Shown: positions 32,700 to 43,683, counted from the first letter of the stretch. The stretch is 64,000 nt of DNA from Nitrosomonadales bacterium (GCA_016234685.1 JACRAT010000003.1:18617-82616), one strand, 5' to 3'. Numbers and translations: made by a program. Notes: generated from the letters alone by a model not told the origin.

Positions 32700-32709
32700 A
32701 GGAAATACT

Positions 32710-33531
32710 ATGTACGAAGTCCGCCCTGGTCAGTCCATCGAGTTGTTGAAAGAGCTGCACATCCTTACCCGCGACGGCAAGATGAATCAGGATTCGCGCC
32801 GCAAGCTCAAGCAGGTCTACCACCTCTACCAGTTCATCGAGCCGCTGTTGCAGCAAGTTCGCCAGCAACGCCCGGACATCAGTTTGGTGGATCACGGGGC
32901 AGGCAAGTCCTATCTGGGTTTCATCCTCTATGATCTGTTCTTCAAGACGCTGGACGGCACGCCGCACATCTACGGCATCGAGACGCGCGACGAACTGGTG
33001 ACGCGCTCGCGCGAGTTGGCGCAGCGGCTGGGTTTTGGCGGCATGTCCTTCCTCAATCTCTCAGTGGCGGAATCCATCGAATCCCCGGTGCTGCCCGCGA
33101 CCATTGATGTCGTCACCGCGCTCCATGCCTGCAATACGGCCACTGACGATGCCATCCACTTTGCCCTCAAGAAACAGGCGCAGTTCATCGTGCTGGTGCC
33201 CTGCTGTCAGGCCGAGGTCGCTGCCGTGCTGCGCAAGAACAAGGGTAAACAGGCCGGGCGGGGCGCGCTCTCCGAACTCTGGCGGCATCCCATTCACTCC
33301 CGCGAATTCGGCAGCCAGGTCACCAACGTGCTGCGCTGTCTGCAACTCGAAGCACACGGCTACCAAGTGACGGTGACTGAGTTGGTGGGCTGGGAACATT
33401 CGATGAAGAACGAGCTTATCATCGCCCAATACAAGGATCTGCCGCGCCAACGTCCCGCCCAGCGCCTCAACGAGATGTTGCAACTGCTCGGGCTGGAAGA
33501 GATGAGCGGACGTTTCTTCGCAGGAGTATGA
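32710..33531 (+). CDS. Class I SAM-dependent methyltransferase, unknown substrate
   Basis: A protein of 273 residues. The motif VDHGAGKSYLGFILYD is the glycine-rich SAM loop, and ALHACNTATDDAIHFAL with VLVPCCQAEVA resemble a family of uncharacterised methyltransferases whose signature includes a conserved HAC. ATG 32710 is 10 bp after the RNA methyltransferase stop, and the gene overlaps or abuts the haemoglobin gene, so the three are likely one operon. A nucleic-acid substrate would fit the context but is inference. Confidence 0.75.
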   Translation: MYEVRPGQSIELLKELHILTRDGKMNQDSRRKLKQVYHLYQFIEPLLQQVRQQRPDISLVDHGAGKSYLGFILYDLFFKTLDGTPHIYGIETRDELVTRSRELAQRLGFGGMSFLNLSVAESIESPVLPATIDVVTALHACNTATDDAIHFALKKQAQFIVLVPCCQAEVAAVLRKNKGKQAGRGALSELWRHPIHSREFGSQVTNVLRCLQLEAHGYQVTVTELVGWEHSMKNELIIAQYKDLPRQRPAQRLNEMLQLLGLEEMSGRFFAGV

Positions 33532-33533
33532 AC

Positions 33534-33926
33534 ATGCAGCCCAGCAACCTACCCAATCACTACCAACGCATCGGCGGGGCAGACAAGGTGCGCCAACTGG
33601 TGCAGCGTTTCTACCAGCTCATGGATGAACTGCCGGAAGCCTACGGCATCCGCAAACTGCATCCCGAGAGCCTGCAAGGCTCGGAAGATAAGCTGTTCAA
33701 ATTCCTCTCCGGCTGGATGGGCGGCCCGCAACTCTTTGTACAGGAATACGGCCACCCGCTGCTGCGCCAGCGCCATTTTCCGTTTCCCATCGCCGATGCC
33801 GAGCGCGACCAGTGGCTGATGTGCATGGATGCGGCTTTGGAAGAAGTGGTGGAAGAGGCAGCCCTGCGTCAGGAACTCAAAGCCGCCTTCCTCAAGGTGG
33901 CGAACCACATGCGGAATCGGGCTTAG
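33534..33926 (+). CDS. Group II truncated haemoglobin
   Basis: A protein of 130 residues with the 2/2 globin pattern: IGGADKVRQLVQRFYQLMDE (helices A/B with the B10 Tyr), FLSGWMGGPQLFVQEYGHP, and proximal His in LRQRHFPFPIADAERDQWL, with the Trp typical of group II. These proteins bind O2 or NO in redox and nitrosative protection. ATG 33534 has AGGAG 7 nt upstream; the ATG at 33528 is too close to that site. Its stop overlaps the convergent stop of the AlkD gene. Confidence 0.9.
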   Translation: MQPSNLPNHYQRIGGADKVRQLVQRFYQLMDELPEAYGIRKLHPESLQGSEDKLFKFLSGWMGGPQLFVQEYGHPLLRQRHFPFPIADAERDQWLMCMDAALEEVVEEAALRQELKAAFLKVANHMRNRA

Positions 33927-34624
33927 ACCGTCCCGCGCAGATAAGCCAGCCGCCGTTCTTCAGGAAAACGCTCGATGGCGTAGCGCAGTAAAGTGCGTGG
34001 CAGCGTGCGGTAGCGCGGTAGCAGGAAGGCTTCTTCCACCGCCTGATCGCGCTTACCCACCTCGCGCAACATCCAGCCGACCGCCTTGTGCATCAGATCG
34101 TGACGGTCGTCGCAGAGCAGGGCGGCGAGGTGCAAAGTATCGTCGAACTGATGCAGGCGGATGAAGTGGAAGGTGGCGATGATGGCGATGCGCCGCTCCC
34201 ACAGCGAAGCCGATGCCGCCAGTTCATACAGCCGCTCACGCGGCTTGTCCGCCAGATAATGTCCGACGATGTGCGGCGCAGAAACATCCACCAGATCCCA
34301 GTTGTTGATGTGCCGGGTTCGGCTCAGATACAGCTCGTAAGCCGCTGTTTTGTCGTGAACTGTGCCGTGTTTATAGAACTGCATCAGCAGCAACAGGGCG
34401 AACACGCGCTCTTCGTGGAATTCCGAGGCCAGCAAGGCGGAGATCGTCGCAAGGCTGGCATCCTGCTGTTTCGCCAGCGCCCGCAACATCGGTACTTTGA
34501 TGCCCAGAAAGCGGTCACCCTCGCCATACTCGCCGGGGCCGGTCTTGAAAAAGCGTTGCAGAACGACGGCCATCTCGGGCGAGGCGAGAGCGCGGAGTTG
34601 GGCAGAGAGCATCGTGCTGGTCAT
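33923..34624 (-). CDS. DNA alkylation repair enzyme (AlkD family)
   Basis: A HEAT-like repeat DNA glycosylase of 233 residues. Seen: GVK-type start YGEGDRFLGIKVPMLRALAK, then FHEERVFALLLL, and the catalytic region RHINNWDLVDVSAPHIVG with conserved Trp-Asp. AlkD removes bulky or positively charged alkyl bases such as 3-methyl- and 7-methyl-purines. It is convergent with the haemoglobin gene (4-bp overlap of stops). The thioredoxin gene lies 48 bp upstream on the same strand. Confidence 0.88.
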   Translation of the reverse strand: MTSTMLSAQLRALASPEMAVVLQRFFKTGPGEYGEGDRFLGIKVPMLRALAKQQDASLATISALLASEFHEERVFALLLLMQFYKHGTVHDKTAAYELYLSRTRHINNWDLVDVSAPHIVGHYLADKPRERLYELAASASLWERRIAIIATFHFIRLHQFDDTLHLAALLCDDRHDLMHKAVGWMLREVGKRDQAVEEAFLLPRYRTLPRTLLRYAIERFPEERRLAYLRGTV

Positions 34625-34672
34625 TGGCGTCGGGGAAGCGTCGAGTCCATGTTGGACGGGATGGTGCGCTAG

Positions 34673-35029
34673 TTACGGTTTGCCCGCTTCGTGTCTTTCG
34701 ATTACCTCGTCGATAAATTTGCGCAGGAAGCTTTCCGTCTGGGCGCTGTGGAAGCGGGCGACCTCTTCGCCGTGGCTGTAGGCGACCACGGTGGGGAAGC
34801 CGCGCACTTTGTGGCGACCGGCGATCTTCATGTTCTCGTCGGCATCGACGAGGCCGAGCAGGAAGCGGCCTTCGTAGGCGACGGCAAGCTTGTGGAGCAG
34901 GGGGGCGAGCACGCGGCAGGGCGCGCACCATTCGGCGCTGATGTCCATCAGCACGGGCGTTTCGCGTGAACGGGCGACGACGAGTTGGTCAAAGTTGTGT
35001 TCTTCGACGGGGTAGTAGTGGGTGCTCAA
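34673..35029 (-). CDS. Thioredoxin family protein
   Basis: A protein of 118 residues with the redox site WCAPC (Cys35, Cys38). The cis-Pro is in RGFPTVVAYSHGEE, and DADENMKIAGRHKV is typical of cytosolic thioredoxins. No signal peptide is seen. It differs from canonical TrxA (WCGPC) by Ala between the cysteines, which usually shifts redox potential or partners. It could serve thiol repair alongside the nearby DNA repair genes; that link is inference. Confidence 0.88.
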   Translation of the reverse strand: MSTHYYPVEEHNFDQLVVARSRETPVLMDISAEWCAPCRVLAPLLHKLAVAYEGRFLLGLVDADENMKIAGRHKVRGFPTVVAYSHGEEVARFHSAQTESFLRKFIDEVIERHEAGKP

Positions 35030-35103
35030 GATGGCTCCGGGGAAATTTTTTCAGGGCGCGATTCTAGCGGGAATGAGCGCGTCCTGTCAGGCGGGTCATG
35101 CGC

Positions 35104-35820
35104 TCAGTCGGCCACCAGCAAGGCTCGCTCTGCCGCTTCCAGATAACACCACTCACCTTCGGCTAGCCCCAGCCCTTCCAGAGTCAGCTTGCCGATCTCG
35201 GTGCGACTAAGGGCGCTGCAATGGTTGCCTGCGGCGGCGAGCATCCGTTTGACCTGATGATATTTTCCTTGCTCCAGCACGATCTCCAGCCGGTGCGTAT
35301 CCAGCCGATTGCAGCGCAGCGCGGCCAGCGGCTCGGGCTCGTCGTGGAGTTTGACGCCGGAACGGAGCTTGGCTAGCAGCGCATCCGTCACTGGGTCGAA
35401 AGTGGTGGCGACGTAAAGTTTGGGGATGTGGCTCTTGGGCGAGGATTGGGTGTGGATGAACGAGCCGTCGTCCGACATCAGCAGCAGGCCGGTGGTGTCG
35501 TGGTCGAGGCGGCCCACCGGCTGCACATCGCGGTTGGCGAACTGTTCCGGCAACAGGCGCAGCACGCCGGGATGGTGGCTGGGCTTGCGGGAGCACTCGT
35601 AGTCGGCAGGCTTGTGCACCGCCAGATAGACGTGCTCACGGTACTGCCATTCATCCTCGAATACCTGAAAAACCAGTCCATCGGTCTCGAATTGCTCGCG
35701 GTAGTCGTCCACTACTGAGCCAGCGATACTCACCTCGCCGTCGGCGATCAATTCACGACACCATTTGCGGCTGCCAAAACCCTGCGTTTGCAGGATGCGA
35801 TCTATAGTTTGTTTGCTCAT
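35104..35820 (-). CDS. rsuA: 16S rRNA pseudouridine(516) synthase
   Basis: A protein of 238 residues. An S4-like N-terminal domain (TIDRILQTQGFGSRKWCREL) is followed by the catalytic domain with GRLDHDTTGLLLMSDDG (nucleophile Asp) and the KYHQVKRMLAAAGNHC motif. Length and the YECSRKPSHHPGVLRLLPEQF region fit RsuA rather than the longer RluB. It is divergent from mutY with 56 bp between starts. Confidence 0.88.
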   Translation of the reverse strand: MSKQTIDRILQTQGFGSRKWCRELIADGEVSIAGSVVDDYREQFETDGLVFQVFEDEWQYREHVYLAVHKPADYECSRKPSHHPGVLRLLPEQFANRDVQPVGRLDHDTTGLLLMSDDGSFIHTQSSPKSHIPKLYVATTFDPVTDALLAKLRSGVKLHDEPEPLAALRCNRLDTHRLEIVLEQGKYHQVKRMLAAAGNHCSALSRTEIGKLTLEGLGLAEGEWCYLEAAERALLVAD

Positions 35821-35876
35821 GGGGCGCGACTTTAGCAGAAGCCGGGGCTGCCTGCTTTTCTGGTAGAGTCCGCGCC

Positions 35877-36896
<1,020 letters not shown>

Positions 36897-36909
36897 GCGG
36901 GAGAGGGTT

Positions 36910-37521
36910 TTAGTCCTCCATCTTTGGCGCGGCCCTGGCTTCCTTCGCCAGCGCCTGCCGATACTCCTCCAGCCGTTTTTCGAAATCTTCCGCCTCGCCG
37001 TATTCTAGGAATTGCGGGTAGCGCGGATGCGTACCCAGCACCTTGTGGGCATGTTTGATCGGGCAGAAATATTGCTCGGTGCGACCGATGATCTCGCGCG
37101 CATAGGCGATCAGCCCGTTGCCGTAGGAGCAATACAGGCAGTGGAATTTCTCGATGATGTTGAGGTAGGCGAGATGCTGGTGGTCGAACACGATGTAGTC
37201 GGCACGCTTGACCTTGGGGATGCCGTAGATGGGGAAGCAGGTGGCCTGATAGAACGAAACGCACAGATCGAGCAGCGCCAGCGGAACGATCATGCTGTAG
37301 ATGATGGGCGCGGTGATGAGGTTGAGCGGGCGGATGGTGCGAAACCAGCGGAACAGACTGGTCTTCAGCTTGCGGTGCGCTTCTTCGATGGATTGCTCGA
37401 ACTCGACGCGCTTGCCCTCGATCTGGAACATGAAGCGACTTTGCTGCTCCCGTAGCGTGGCGCGCAGCTCGTCTTCCAACGCACTTATCTGATTGAGTAT
37501 CTCGCGTATCTTTTCGTTCAT
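36910..37521 (-). CDS. Conserved-looking hypothetical protein with membrane segment
   Basis: A protein of 203 residues that I do not recognise. Residues about 1-60 form a charged coiled coil (EILNQISALEDELRATLREQ). A hydrophobic stretch follows (PLNLITAPIIYSMIVPLALLD), then a soluble part with several Cys and aromatic residues (FHCLYCSYGNGL, YFCPIKHA). The CxxC could bind metal. ATG 37521 begins the coiled coil; the longer frame upstream looks like non-coding shadow. It is convergent with mutY and divergent from alaS. Confidence 0.7.
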   Translation of the reverse strand: MNEKIREILNQISALEDELRATLREQQSRFMFQIEGKRVEFEQSIEEAHRKLKTSLFRWFRTIRPLNLITAPIIYSMIVPLALLDLCVSFYQATCFPIYGIPKVKRADYIVFDHQHLAYLNIIEKFHCLYCSYGNGLIAYAREIIGRTEQYFCPIKHAHKVLGTHPRYPQFLEYGEAEDFEKRLEEYRQALAKEARAAPKMED

Positions 37522-37644
37522 GTCGCGGCACCGTGCTTGGGTTGGACTACGTGCCAGCTTAACAAAAAACGAGATCGGGCAAAGTCCGTTTATTGATACA
37601 GATGGTATGATTCGCCCCCTCGATTTGAACACTCTGGTGCACCG

Positions 37645-40335
37645 ATGAAAAGCAGCGAAATCCGTCAGAAATTCCTCGACTTCTTTGCCTCCAAAGGCCA
37701 CACCATCGTCGCCTCCAGTTCGCTGGTACCGCACGACGACCCGACCCTGCTGTTCACCAACGCGGGCATGAACCAGTTCAAGGACGTGTTCCTAGGCTTT
37801 GACAAGCGCCTCTACACCCGCGCCACGTCGTCGCAAAAATGTGTGCGTGCCGGCGGCAAGCACAACGATCTGGAGAACGTCGGCTACACCGCGCGCCACC
37901 ACACTTTCTTCGAGATGCTGGGCAACTTCAGCTTCGGCGACTACTTCAAACGCGAAGCCATCCAGTACGCATGGGAGCTGCTGACCGAAGTCTACAAGCT
38001 GCCCAAGGATAAGCTCTACGTCACCGTCTACGCTGAGGACGACGAGGCCTACGACATCTGGACCAGAGAGATGGGCTTGGGCGCTGACCGCGTGATCCGC
38101 ATCGGCGACAACAAGGGCGCGCGCTACGCCTCCGACAACTTCTGGATGATGGGCGACACCGGCCCCTGCGGCCCCTGCACCGAGATCTTCTACGACCACG
38201 GTGCGCACATCCCCGGCGGCCTGCCCGGCACGCCGGAAGAAGACGGCGACCGCTACATCGAGATCTGGAACAACGTGTTCATGCAGTTCAACCGCGACGA
38301 AGCCGGCGTGATGCACCCGCTGCCCAAGCCCTCGGTGGATACCGGCATGGGCTTGGAGCGCATCTCGGCGGTGTTGCAACACGTCCACGCCAACTACGAG
38401 ATCGACTTGTTCCAAGCGCTGATCACCGCCGCTGCGCGCGAGACTTCCTGCACCGATCTGGATTCGCCTTCGCTCAAAGTGCTGGCCGATCACATCCGCG
38501 CCTGCTCCTTCCTCATCGCCGACGGCATCATCCCCGGCAACGAAGGTCGCGGCTACGTGCTGCGCCGCATCATCCGCCGCGCCATCCGCCACGGCTACAA
38601 ACTGGGCGCACGCGATGCCTTCTTCTACAAGCTGGTGCCGGATTTGGTGGAGCAGATGGGTTCTGCCTATCCTGATTTAGCCGCTGCGCAAGTGCGCGTG
38701 ATGGAGATTTTGAAGCAGGAAGAAGAACGGTTCTTCGCTACCATCGAGAATGGTATGGCTATCCTCGAAGCTGAGTTGGTGGCTTTGGGGGCAGCCCCTC
38801 ACCCTCAGTCCCTCTCCCGAGGGGAGAGGGAGGCAGAACCCTCTCCCGCCGGGAGAGGGCAGGGTGAGGGAGTCGTGTTCAACGGCGAGGTGGCCTTCAA
38901 ACTCCACGACACCTACGGCTTCCCGCTCGACCTCACTGCCGACGTATGCCGCGAGCGCGGTGTGACGGTGGACGATGCCGCCTTCAACGCCGCGATGGCG
39001 CGTCAGAAGGAGCAGGCGCGCGCCGCTGGCAAGTTCAAGATGGCGACCAATCTGGAATATGATGGCCCGGCCACCACTTTTCACGGCTACGACACGCTGG
39101 AGCACAAGGGCAACATCCTCGCGCTGTACAAGGACGGCGCGGCGATGAACGAGTTGAATGAGGGCGAGATGGGCGTGGTGGTGCTGGACGACACCCCGTT
39201 CTACGCCGAATCTGGCGGTCAGGTCGGCGACCTAGGCGAGCTGCGCAGCGTACACGGCATCTTCGCGGTGGAAGACACGCAGAAGATACAGGCCACGGTG
39301 TTCGGCCACCATGGCGTGGTCAAGACCGGCAAGCTCACCGTCGGCAACGGCGTGAACGCCCGCGTGGACATGCAGGCGCGCGCCGCCACCGAGCGCAACC
39401 ACTCGGTGACGCATTTGATGCACAAGGCCTTGCGCGAGGTGCTGGGCGGGCATGTGCAGCAGAAGGGTTCGCAGGTTGACCCGGACAAGACGCGCTTCGA
39501 CTTCGTTCACACTCAGCCGGTGACCGATGCTGAGATTCGCAAAGTTGAGTCCATCGTCAACGCCGAGATACTGACTAATGCCGCCACCGATGCCAGCGTG
39601 ATGGGCATCGAGGCCGCGCAGAAGACCGGCGCGATGATGCTGTTCGGCGAGAAATACGGCGACGAAGTGCGCGTGCTGTCCATCGGCAGCTCCAAGGAAC
39701 TGTGCGGCGGCACCCATGTGAAGCGCACCGGCGACATCGGCCTGTTCAAGATCGTGGCCGAGAGCGGCGTGGCGGCTGGCGTGCGCCGCATCGAAGCGGT
39801 GACCGGCGCGGGCGCGCTGGCGCTGGTGCAGCAGCAGGAAGACCAGTTGCAACAGGTTGCCGCTGCGGTGAAAGCGCAACCGTCCGAAGCCGCCGCGCGC
39901 GTCGTCCAGATTCTGGATAACGTGAAGTCGCTGGAGAAGGAACTGGCTGCACTGAAATCCAAACTGGCTTCCGCTCAAGGCGACGAGCTGGTTTCTCAGG
40001 CGCAAGACATCAACGGCGTGAAGGTGCTTGCGGCCAAGCTCGACGGTGCGGATGTCGCCACCCTGCGCGAGACCTTGGATAAGCTGAAAGACAAGCTGCA
40101 CACGGCGGTTATCCTGCTGGCGGCGGTCAACGACGGCAAAGTCAGCCTGATCGCCGGTGTCACCGCCGATACGACCTCTAAGGTGAAAGCGGGCGAGCTG
40201 GTCAACTTCGTCGCCACCCAAGTCGGCGGCAAGGGCGGCGGTCGCCCTGACATGGCGCAAGCAGGCGGCACGCAGCCGGAGCATCTGGCGGTGGCGCTGG
40301 CTTCCGTCGCGGCTTGGGCAGCGGCGAAACTGTGA
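37645..40335 (+). CDS. alaS: Alanyl-tRNA synthetase (with repeat-encoded insertion)
   Basis: A class II synthetase of 896 residues. Aminoacylation domain ([37 protein letters not shown]), editing domain with zinc ligands [11 protein letters not shown] and CGGTHV, and C-Ala domain ending [15 protein letters not shown] are all present. It is about 20 residues longer than usual. The excess lies at about residues 384-409, where a 75-bp palindromic repeat is read in frame ([13 protein letters not shown] and [11 protein letters not shown]) between EAELVALG and [13 protein letters not shown]. The frame is kept, and since alaS is essential the insertion must be tolerated. Confidence 0.96.
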   Translation: MKSSEIRQKFLDFFASKGHTIVASSSLVPHDDPTLLFTNAGMNQFKDVFLGFDKRLYTRATSSQKCVRAGGKHNDLENVGYTARHHTFFEMLGNFSFGDYFKREAIQYAWELLTEVYKLPKDKLYVTVYAEDDEAYDIWTREMGLGADRVIRIGDNKGARYASDNFWMMGDTGPCGPCTEIFYDHGAHIPGGLPGTPEEDGDRYIEIWNNVFMQFNRDEAGVMHPLPKPSVDTGMGLERISAVLQHVHANYEIDLFQALITAAARETSCTDLDSPSLKVLADHIRACSFLIADGIIPGNEGRGYVLRRIIRRAIRHGYKLGARDAFFYKLVPDLVEQMGSAYPDLAAAQVRVMEILKQEEERFFATIENGMAILEAELVALGAAPHPQSLSRGEREAEPSPAGRGQGEGVVFNGEVAFKLHDTYGFPLDLTADVCRERGVTVDDAAFNAAMARQKEQARAAGKFKMATNLEYDGPATTFHGYDTLEHKGNILALYKDGAAMNELNEGEMGVVVLDDTPFYAESGGQVGDLGELRSVHGIFAVEDTQKIQATVFGHHGVVKTGKLTVGNGVNARVDMQARAATERNHSVTHLMHKALREVLGGHVQQKGSQVDPDKTRFDFVHTQPVTDAEIRKVESIVNAEILTNAATDASVMGIEAAQKTGAMMLFGEKYGDEVRVLSIGSSKELCGGTHVKRTGDIGLFKIVAESGVAAGVRRIEAVTGAGALALVQQQEDQLQQVAAAVKAQPSEAAARVVQILDNVKSLEKELAALKSKLASAQGDELVSQAQDINGVKVLAAKLDGADVATLRETLDKLKDKLHTAVILLAAVNDGKVSLIAGVTADTTSKVKAGELVNFVATQVGGKGGGRPDMAQAGGTQPEHLAVALASVAAWAAAKL
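38796..38870 (+). repeat. Palindromic GGGAGAGGG-type repeat inside alaS
   Basis: 75 bp (25 codons) with outer arms CCCTCACCCT and AGGGTGAGGG. Two inner hairpins have CCCTCTCCC paired with GGGAGAGGG around CGAG and CGCC. It is the same family as the element in mod (572-687) but is read in a different frame, which shows the family is open in more than one frame. Confidence 0.85.
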
Positions 40336-40341
40336 CCTGAT

Positions 40342-40365
40342 GTAGGGTGCGCAAGCGCACCCTAC
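40342..40365. repeat. Inverted repeat after alaS, possible terminator
   Basis: Arms GTAGGGTGCGC and GCGCACCCTAC are perfect around an AA loop, 6 bp after the alaS stop. The sequence is of a kind often found dispersed between genes in proteobacteria. No T-run follows, so a terminator role is unproved. Confidence 0.65.
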
Positions 40366-40414
40366 GATTTACCCATACGGGGTGCAGCTAATCCGCTAAG
40401 TCACTAGGGTAATC

Positions 40415-40438
40415 GCTACGAGCTACGAGCTACGAGCT
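40415..40438 (+). repeat. 7-bp tandem repeat (GCTACGA x3)
   Basis: Three exact copies of GCTACGA followed by a partial GCT, in the gap between alaS and the diguanylate cyclase gene. Copy number could vary by slippage. Confidence 0.75.
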
Positions 40439-40503
40439 TTACCTTGCCAATTTCCTTCGCAATGTAGTACGGTGCAAGCCATCTGATTCACCAGATCCCA
40501 GCC

Positions 40504-42285
40504 ATGCACACGCCCTTGTATATCCTGTTCGTATCCATCCCGGGAGAGACGGCGACACAGTTGTCGGCCTTGTTGCGTTTGGAGGGGTTCGATCCTGTCG
40601 AGCAGCGGGTGTACACGCCGGAGGCACTGGATCATGCGCTGGATCAGTATTGGGATGTGTTGCTGGCGGATTTTTCTGCGCAATTGTCCATTGACGCTGT
40701 CGTTCAAGCGCTGAAATCGCGCACGCAGGATGTTCCGCTCATCGTTATTTCTGGCGACACCGACGAGGCGGTGCTGGTAAATGCCATGCGCGCCGGGGCG
40801 CAGGATTTCGTGTTCCGCGACAAGCTGGAGCGGCTGGTTCCCGCCATCCAGCGTGAACGGGCGGCGGCGATACAGCGCGCCGAGCAGCGCGATCTGGTGG
40901 TCTCCGAGCACCTGTTGCAGGAGATCGACCATCTGATCCTCGATGGCTACGATTCGTTTGCGCTGATGAATCAGGTCTGTCTGCGTATCGTCGAGTTGTT
41001 CGGTTTCCGTCTGGCCTGGATCGGCTTGAAGGGAGGAGATGGCGCGGTTGAGCTCTCAGCCGCCGCAGCGGCGGGTAAGACCGACTATCTGGATCATCTT
41101 GACGAATCCTGGGATGTCGGAGGGCAGAGCCGGGGCGTGGTGGGTCTTGCCATACGTGAAGGTCGGTCGGTGGTGGTCAAGCCAGGTGAGGTGGACTACG
41201 AGGCTTGGCATTCGGCGATAGTGCCGCATCTTTCGGTGCGCAGCATGGTGGCTTTGCCGCTGGGCGGGCCGGGGCAGGTGATCGGCGCACTGGCGCTCTA
41301 TTCGGTGAACGGCGAGATCTTCGGCGAGGCTGCGTTGCAGCGACTGGCTGGTTTCGCCTCGCGTATCACGGTGGCAATGCTGGTGGCGCAGGAGCAGCAG
41401 TTGCTGCGCTTGTTGCAGCAGGCGATGAACAATGCGGCGACGGCGATGTTCATCACACGCACTGACGGCAGCATCGAGTGGATGAACGAGGCGCTGACTC
41501 AATACAGCGGTTATGGGGCGGAAGAGTTGCGCGGCAGGACGCTACGCGTGCTCGATTCGGGGCAGCAGGACAAAACATTCTGGATCGAGATGTGGCAGAC
41601 CTTGCAGGCGGGGAAGGTATGGCGGGGGGACGTGGTCAATCGTCACAAGGACGGGCATCTCTACACCGTCAACCAGACGGTCTCGCCGCTCTGTGACCAC
41701 GCCGGTAAGCTGACCCATTACATGGCGATCCAGCAGGATGTGTCGGAAAAGAAAAGGCTGGAGCAGGAGATACGTTTTCTGGCTTACCACGATGCACTGA
41801 CCGGCTTGCCGAACCGCATTCTATTTCAGGATCGGGTGCAGCAGGCCATCGTGCAGGCCGAGCGCAACAGCGAGACGCTGGCGCTGATGTTCATCGATCT
41901 GGATGGATTCAAGGCGGTGAACGATACCCACGGTCATGCCAAGGGCGACGAGTTGCTGCAACAGGCTTCTGAACGGATGAAGAGTTGCGTGCGTTCCGGC
42001 GATACCGTGGCCCGTCTGGGCGGGGACGAGTTCACCGTGCTGCTGCTCGATGTGCAGGAATTGGTCAATGTGTTCAAGGTTGCGCACAAATTGCTGCAAG
42101 TGATCGCGCAGCCCTTCGATCTGGGCGACGACTCGGTGGTTTCGGTGACGCTCAGCATCGGCATCGGCATGTATCCGCAAGACGGCAAGGATTTCGACAT
42201 GCTGATTTCGCACGCCGACCATGCCATGTACCGCGCCAAGCAGGGCGGCAAGAATCGCTACGAATTCTGCCGCGCAGACGACTAA
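40504..42285 (+). CDS. REC-GAF-PAS diguanylate cyclase (GGDEF)
   Basis: A protein of 593 residues. The N-terminal receiver-like domain (about 1-125) has LLADFSAQ as candidate phospho-Asp, VISGD and FRDKLE. A GAF domain (about 150-300) and a PAS domain (about 310-420, ending in HYMAIQQDVSEKKRLE) follow, then a GGDEF domain (about 430-590) with [10 protein letters not shown]. An RSGD inhibitory site stands exactly 5 residues before GGDEF, so c-di-GMP product inhibition is likely. No EAL domain. The exact GGDEF motif predicts an active cyclase. It is convergent with the phosphomannomutase gene. Confidence 0.9.
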   Translation: MHTPLYILFVSIPGETATQLSALLRLEGFDPVEQRVYTPEALDHALDQYWDVLLADFSAQLSIDAVVQALKSRTQDVPLIVISGDTDEAVLVNAMRAGAQDFVFRDKLERLVPAIQRERAAAIQRAEQRDLVVSEHLLQEIDHLILDGYDSFALMNQVCLRIVELFGFRLAWIGLKGGDGAVELSAAAAAGKTDYLDHLDESWDVGGQSRGVVGLAIREGRSVVVKPGEVDYEAWHSAIVPHLSVRSMVALPLGGPGQVIGALALYSVNGEIFGEAALQRLAGFASRITVAMLVAQEQQLLRLLQQAMNNAATAMFITRTDGSIEWMNEALTQYSGYGAEELRGRTLRVLDSGQQDKTFWIEMWQTLQAGKVWRGDVVNRHKDGHLYTVNQTVSPLCDHAGKLTHYMAIQQDVSEKKRLEQEIRFLAYHDALTGLPNRILFQDRVQQAIVQAERNSETLALMFIDLDGFKAVNDTHGHAKGDELLQQASERMKSCVRSGDTVARLGGDEFTVLLLDVQELVNVFKVAHKLLQVIAQPFDLGDDSVVSVTLSIGIGMYPQDGKDFDMLISHADHAMYRAKQGGKNRYEFCRADD

Positions 42286-42306
42286 GCCGCAGGTTAAGTC
42301 TTACGA

Positions 42307-43683
42307 TCAGAAGGGTAGTTGCAGATTCGGATTCGCTTCCAGCAACACGCGACGGAAATCGTTCTGAATGCGCTTCAGTGAGCTGGCATCGTCAGCCTCG
42401 AAACGCAGCACGATCACCGGTGTGGTATTGGATGAACGAGCCAGACCAAAGCCGTCGGCGTATTCCACGCGCAGGCCATCTATGGTAATTATCTCTTTTG
42501 CGTCAGTGAATTGCGCGCGTTGTTTAAGGTGAGCAACGAGCATTGCGCTCTCGCCTTCCTTTAGTTTGATGTGCAACTCTGGGGTGCTGATGGCATCCGG
42601 CAGGGCGTTCAGACTGGTGTTCGGATCGACGACTTTGCTCAGGATCTCCAGCAACCGCGCCCCGGTGTAGAGGCCGTCGTCGAAGCCGTACCAGCGTTCC
42701 TTGAAGAACACATGGCCGCTCAGTTCGCCCGCCAGCAGCGCGCCGGTTTCCTGCATCTTGGCTTTCATCAGCGAGTGTCCGGTCTTCCACAGCAGCGGCT
42801 TGCCGCCGTGTTCGCGTATCCACGAGTGCAGGTTGCGAGTGGATTTCACATCGAAGATGATCTCCGCGCCGTGATTCCGGCTCAGCACGTCGGCGGCATA
42901 CAGCATCAACTGGCGATCCGGGTAGATGATCTTGCCGTCCTTGGTGACCACGCCCAGCCGGTCGCCGTCGCCGTCGAAAGCCAGACCCAGTTCGCTATCG
43001 TTTTCTTTCAATGCGGCGATCAGATCCAGCAGATTGTGCGGTTCGGAAGGGTCGGGGTGGTGGTTGGGGAAATGACCGTCCACCTCGCAGAATAGCTCGG
43101 TGACTTCGCAGCCGAGTTGGCGATACAGCTCTCCGGCGAAATCGCCCGCCACGCCGTTGCCACAATCCACCGTGATCTTCATCGGGCGCGCTAGATGGAT
43201 GTCGCCGACGATGCGCGTGAGATATTCCGGCGTGATGTCGTATCGGGCATAGCTGCCTGCGCCGTGCGTCAGATGCCCGCTTTCAATGCGGGTGCGCAAT
43301 GCCTGAATGGCATCGCCGGACAGGGTTTCGTCCGCCAGCACCATTTTGATACCGTTGTAATCGGGCGGGTTGTGGCTGCCGGTGATCATCGCCGCGCAGC
43401 CGGTCTTGAGCTGATAGGCAGCGAAATAGGCCATCGGCGTGGCGACCTGGCCGATGTCGATGACGTTGATGCCGCTGTTCTGGATGCCGCGCGCCAGTGC
43501 TAGCGCGAATTCCGGGCCGGACAAGCGACCGTCGCGCCCGATGACGATGGTGTGCTGGCCGCGCGCCGAGGCTTCGGAGCCAAGTGCGTGGCCGACCGCC
43601 TTGACCACTTCGGCAGTCAGCGATTGGCCGACGATGCCGCGAATGTCATATACCTTGAAGATTTCCTGGGCTAACGTCTGCAT
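42307..43683 (-). CDS. Phosphomannomutase / phosphoglucomutase
   Basis: An alpha-D-phosphohexomutase of 458 residues that interconverts hexose 1- and 6-phosphates for LPS and exopolysaccharide precursors. The start FKVYDIRGIVG is typical, the phospho-Ser loop is ITGSHNPPDYNG, the metal loop is DGDGDRLGVV, and the sugar-specificity loop is GELSGHVFF. Length and motifs fit the AlgC/ManB class. It overlaps the end of the heptosyltransferase gene by 38 bp on the same strand, indicating coupling with LPS core assembly. Confidence 0.92.
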   Translation of the reverse strand: MQTLAQEIFKVYDIRGIVGQSLTAEVVKAVGHALGSEASARGQHTIVIGRDGRLSGPEFALALARGIQNSGINVIDIGQVATPMAYFAAYQLKTGCAAMITGSHNPPDYNGIKMVLADETLSGDAIQALRTRIESGHLTHGAGSYARYDITPEYLTRIVGDIHLARPMKITVDCGNGVAGDFAGELYRQLGCEVTELFCEVDGHFPNHHPDPSEPHNLLDLIAALKENDSELGLAFDGDGDRLGVVTKDGKIIYPDRQLMLYAADVLSRNHGAEIIFDVKSTRNLHSWIREHGGKPLLWKTGHSLMKAKMQETGALLAGELSGHVFFKERWYGFDDGLYTGARLLEILSKVVDPNTSLNALPDAISTPELHIKLKEGESAMLVAHLKQRAQFTDAKEIITIDGLRVEYADGFGLARSSNTTPVIVLRFEADDASSLKRIQNDFRRVLLEANPNLQLPF

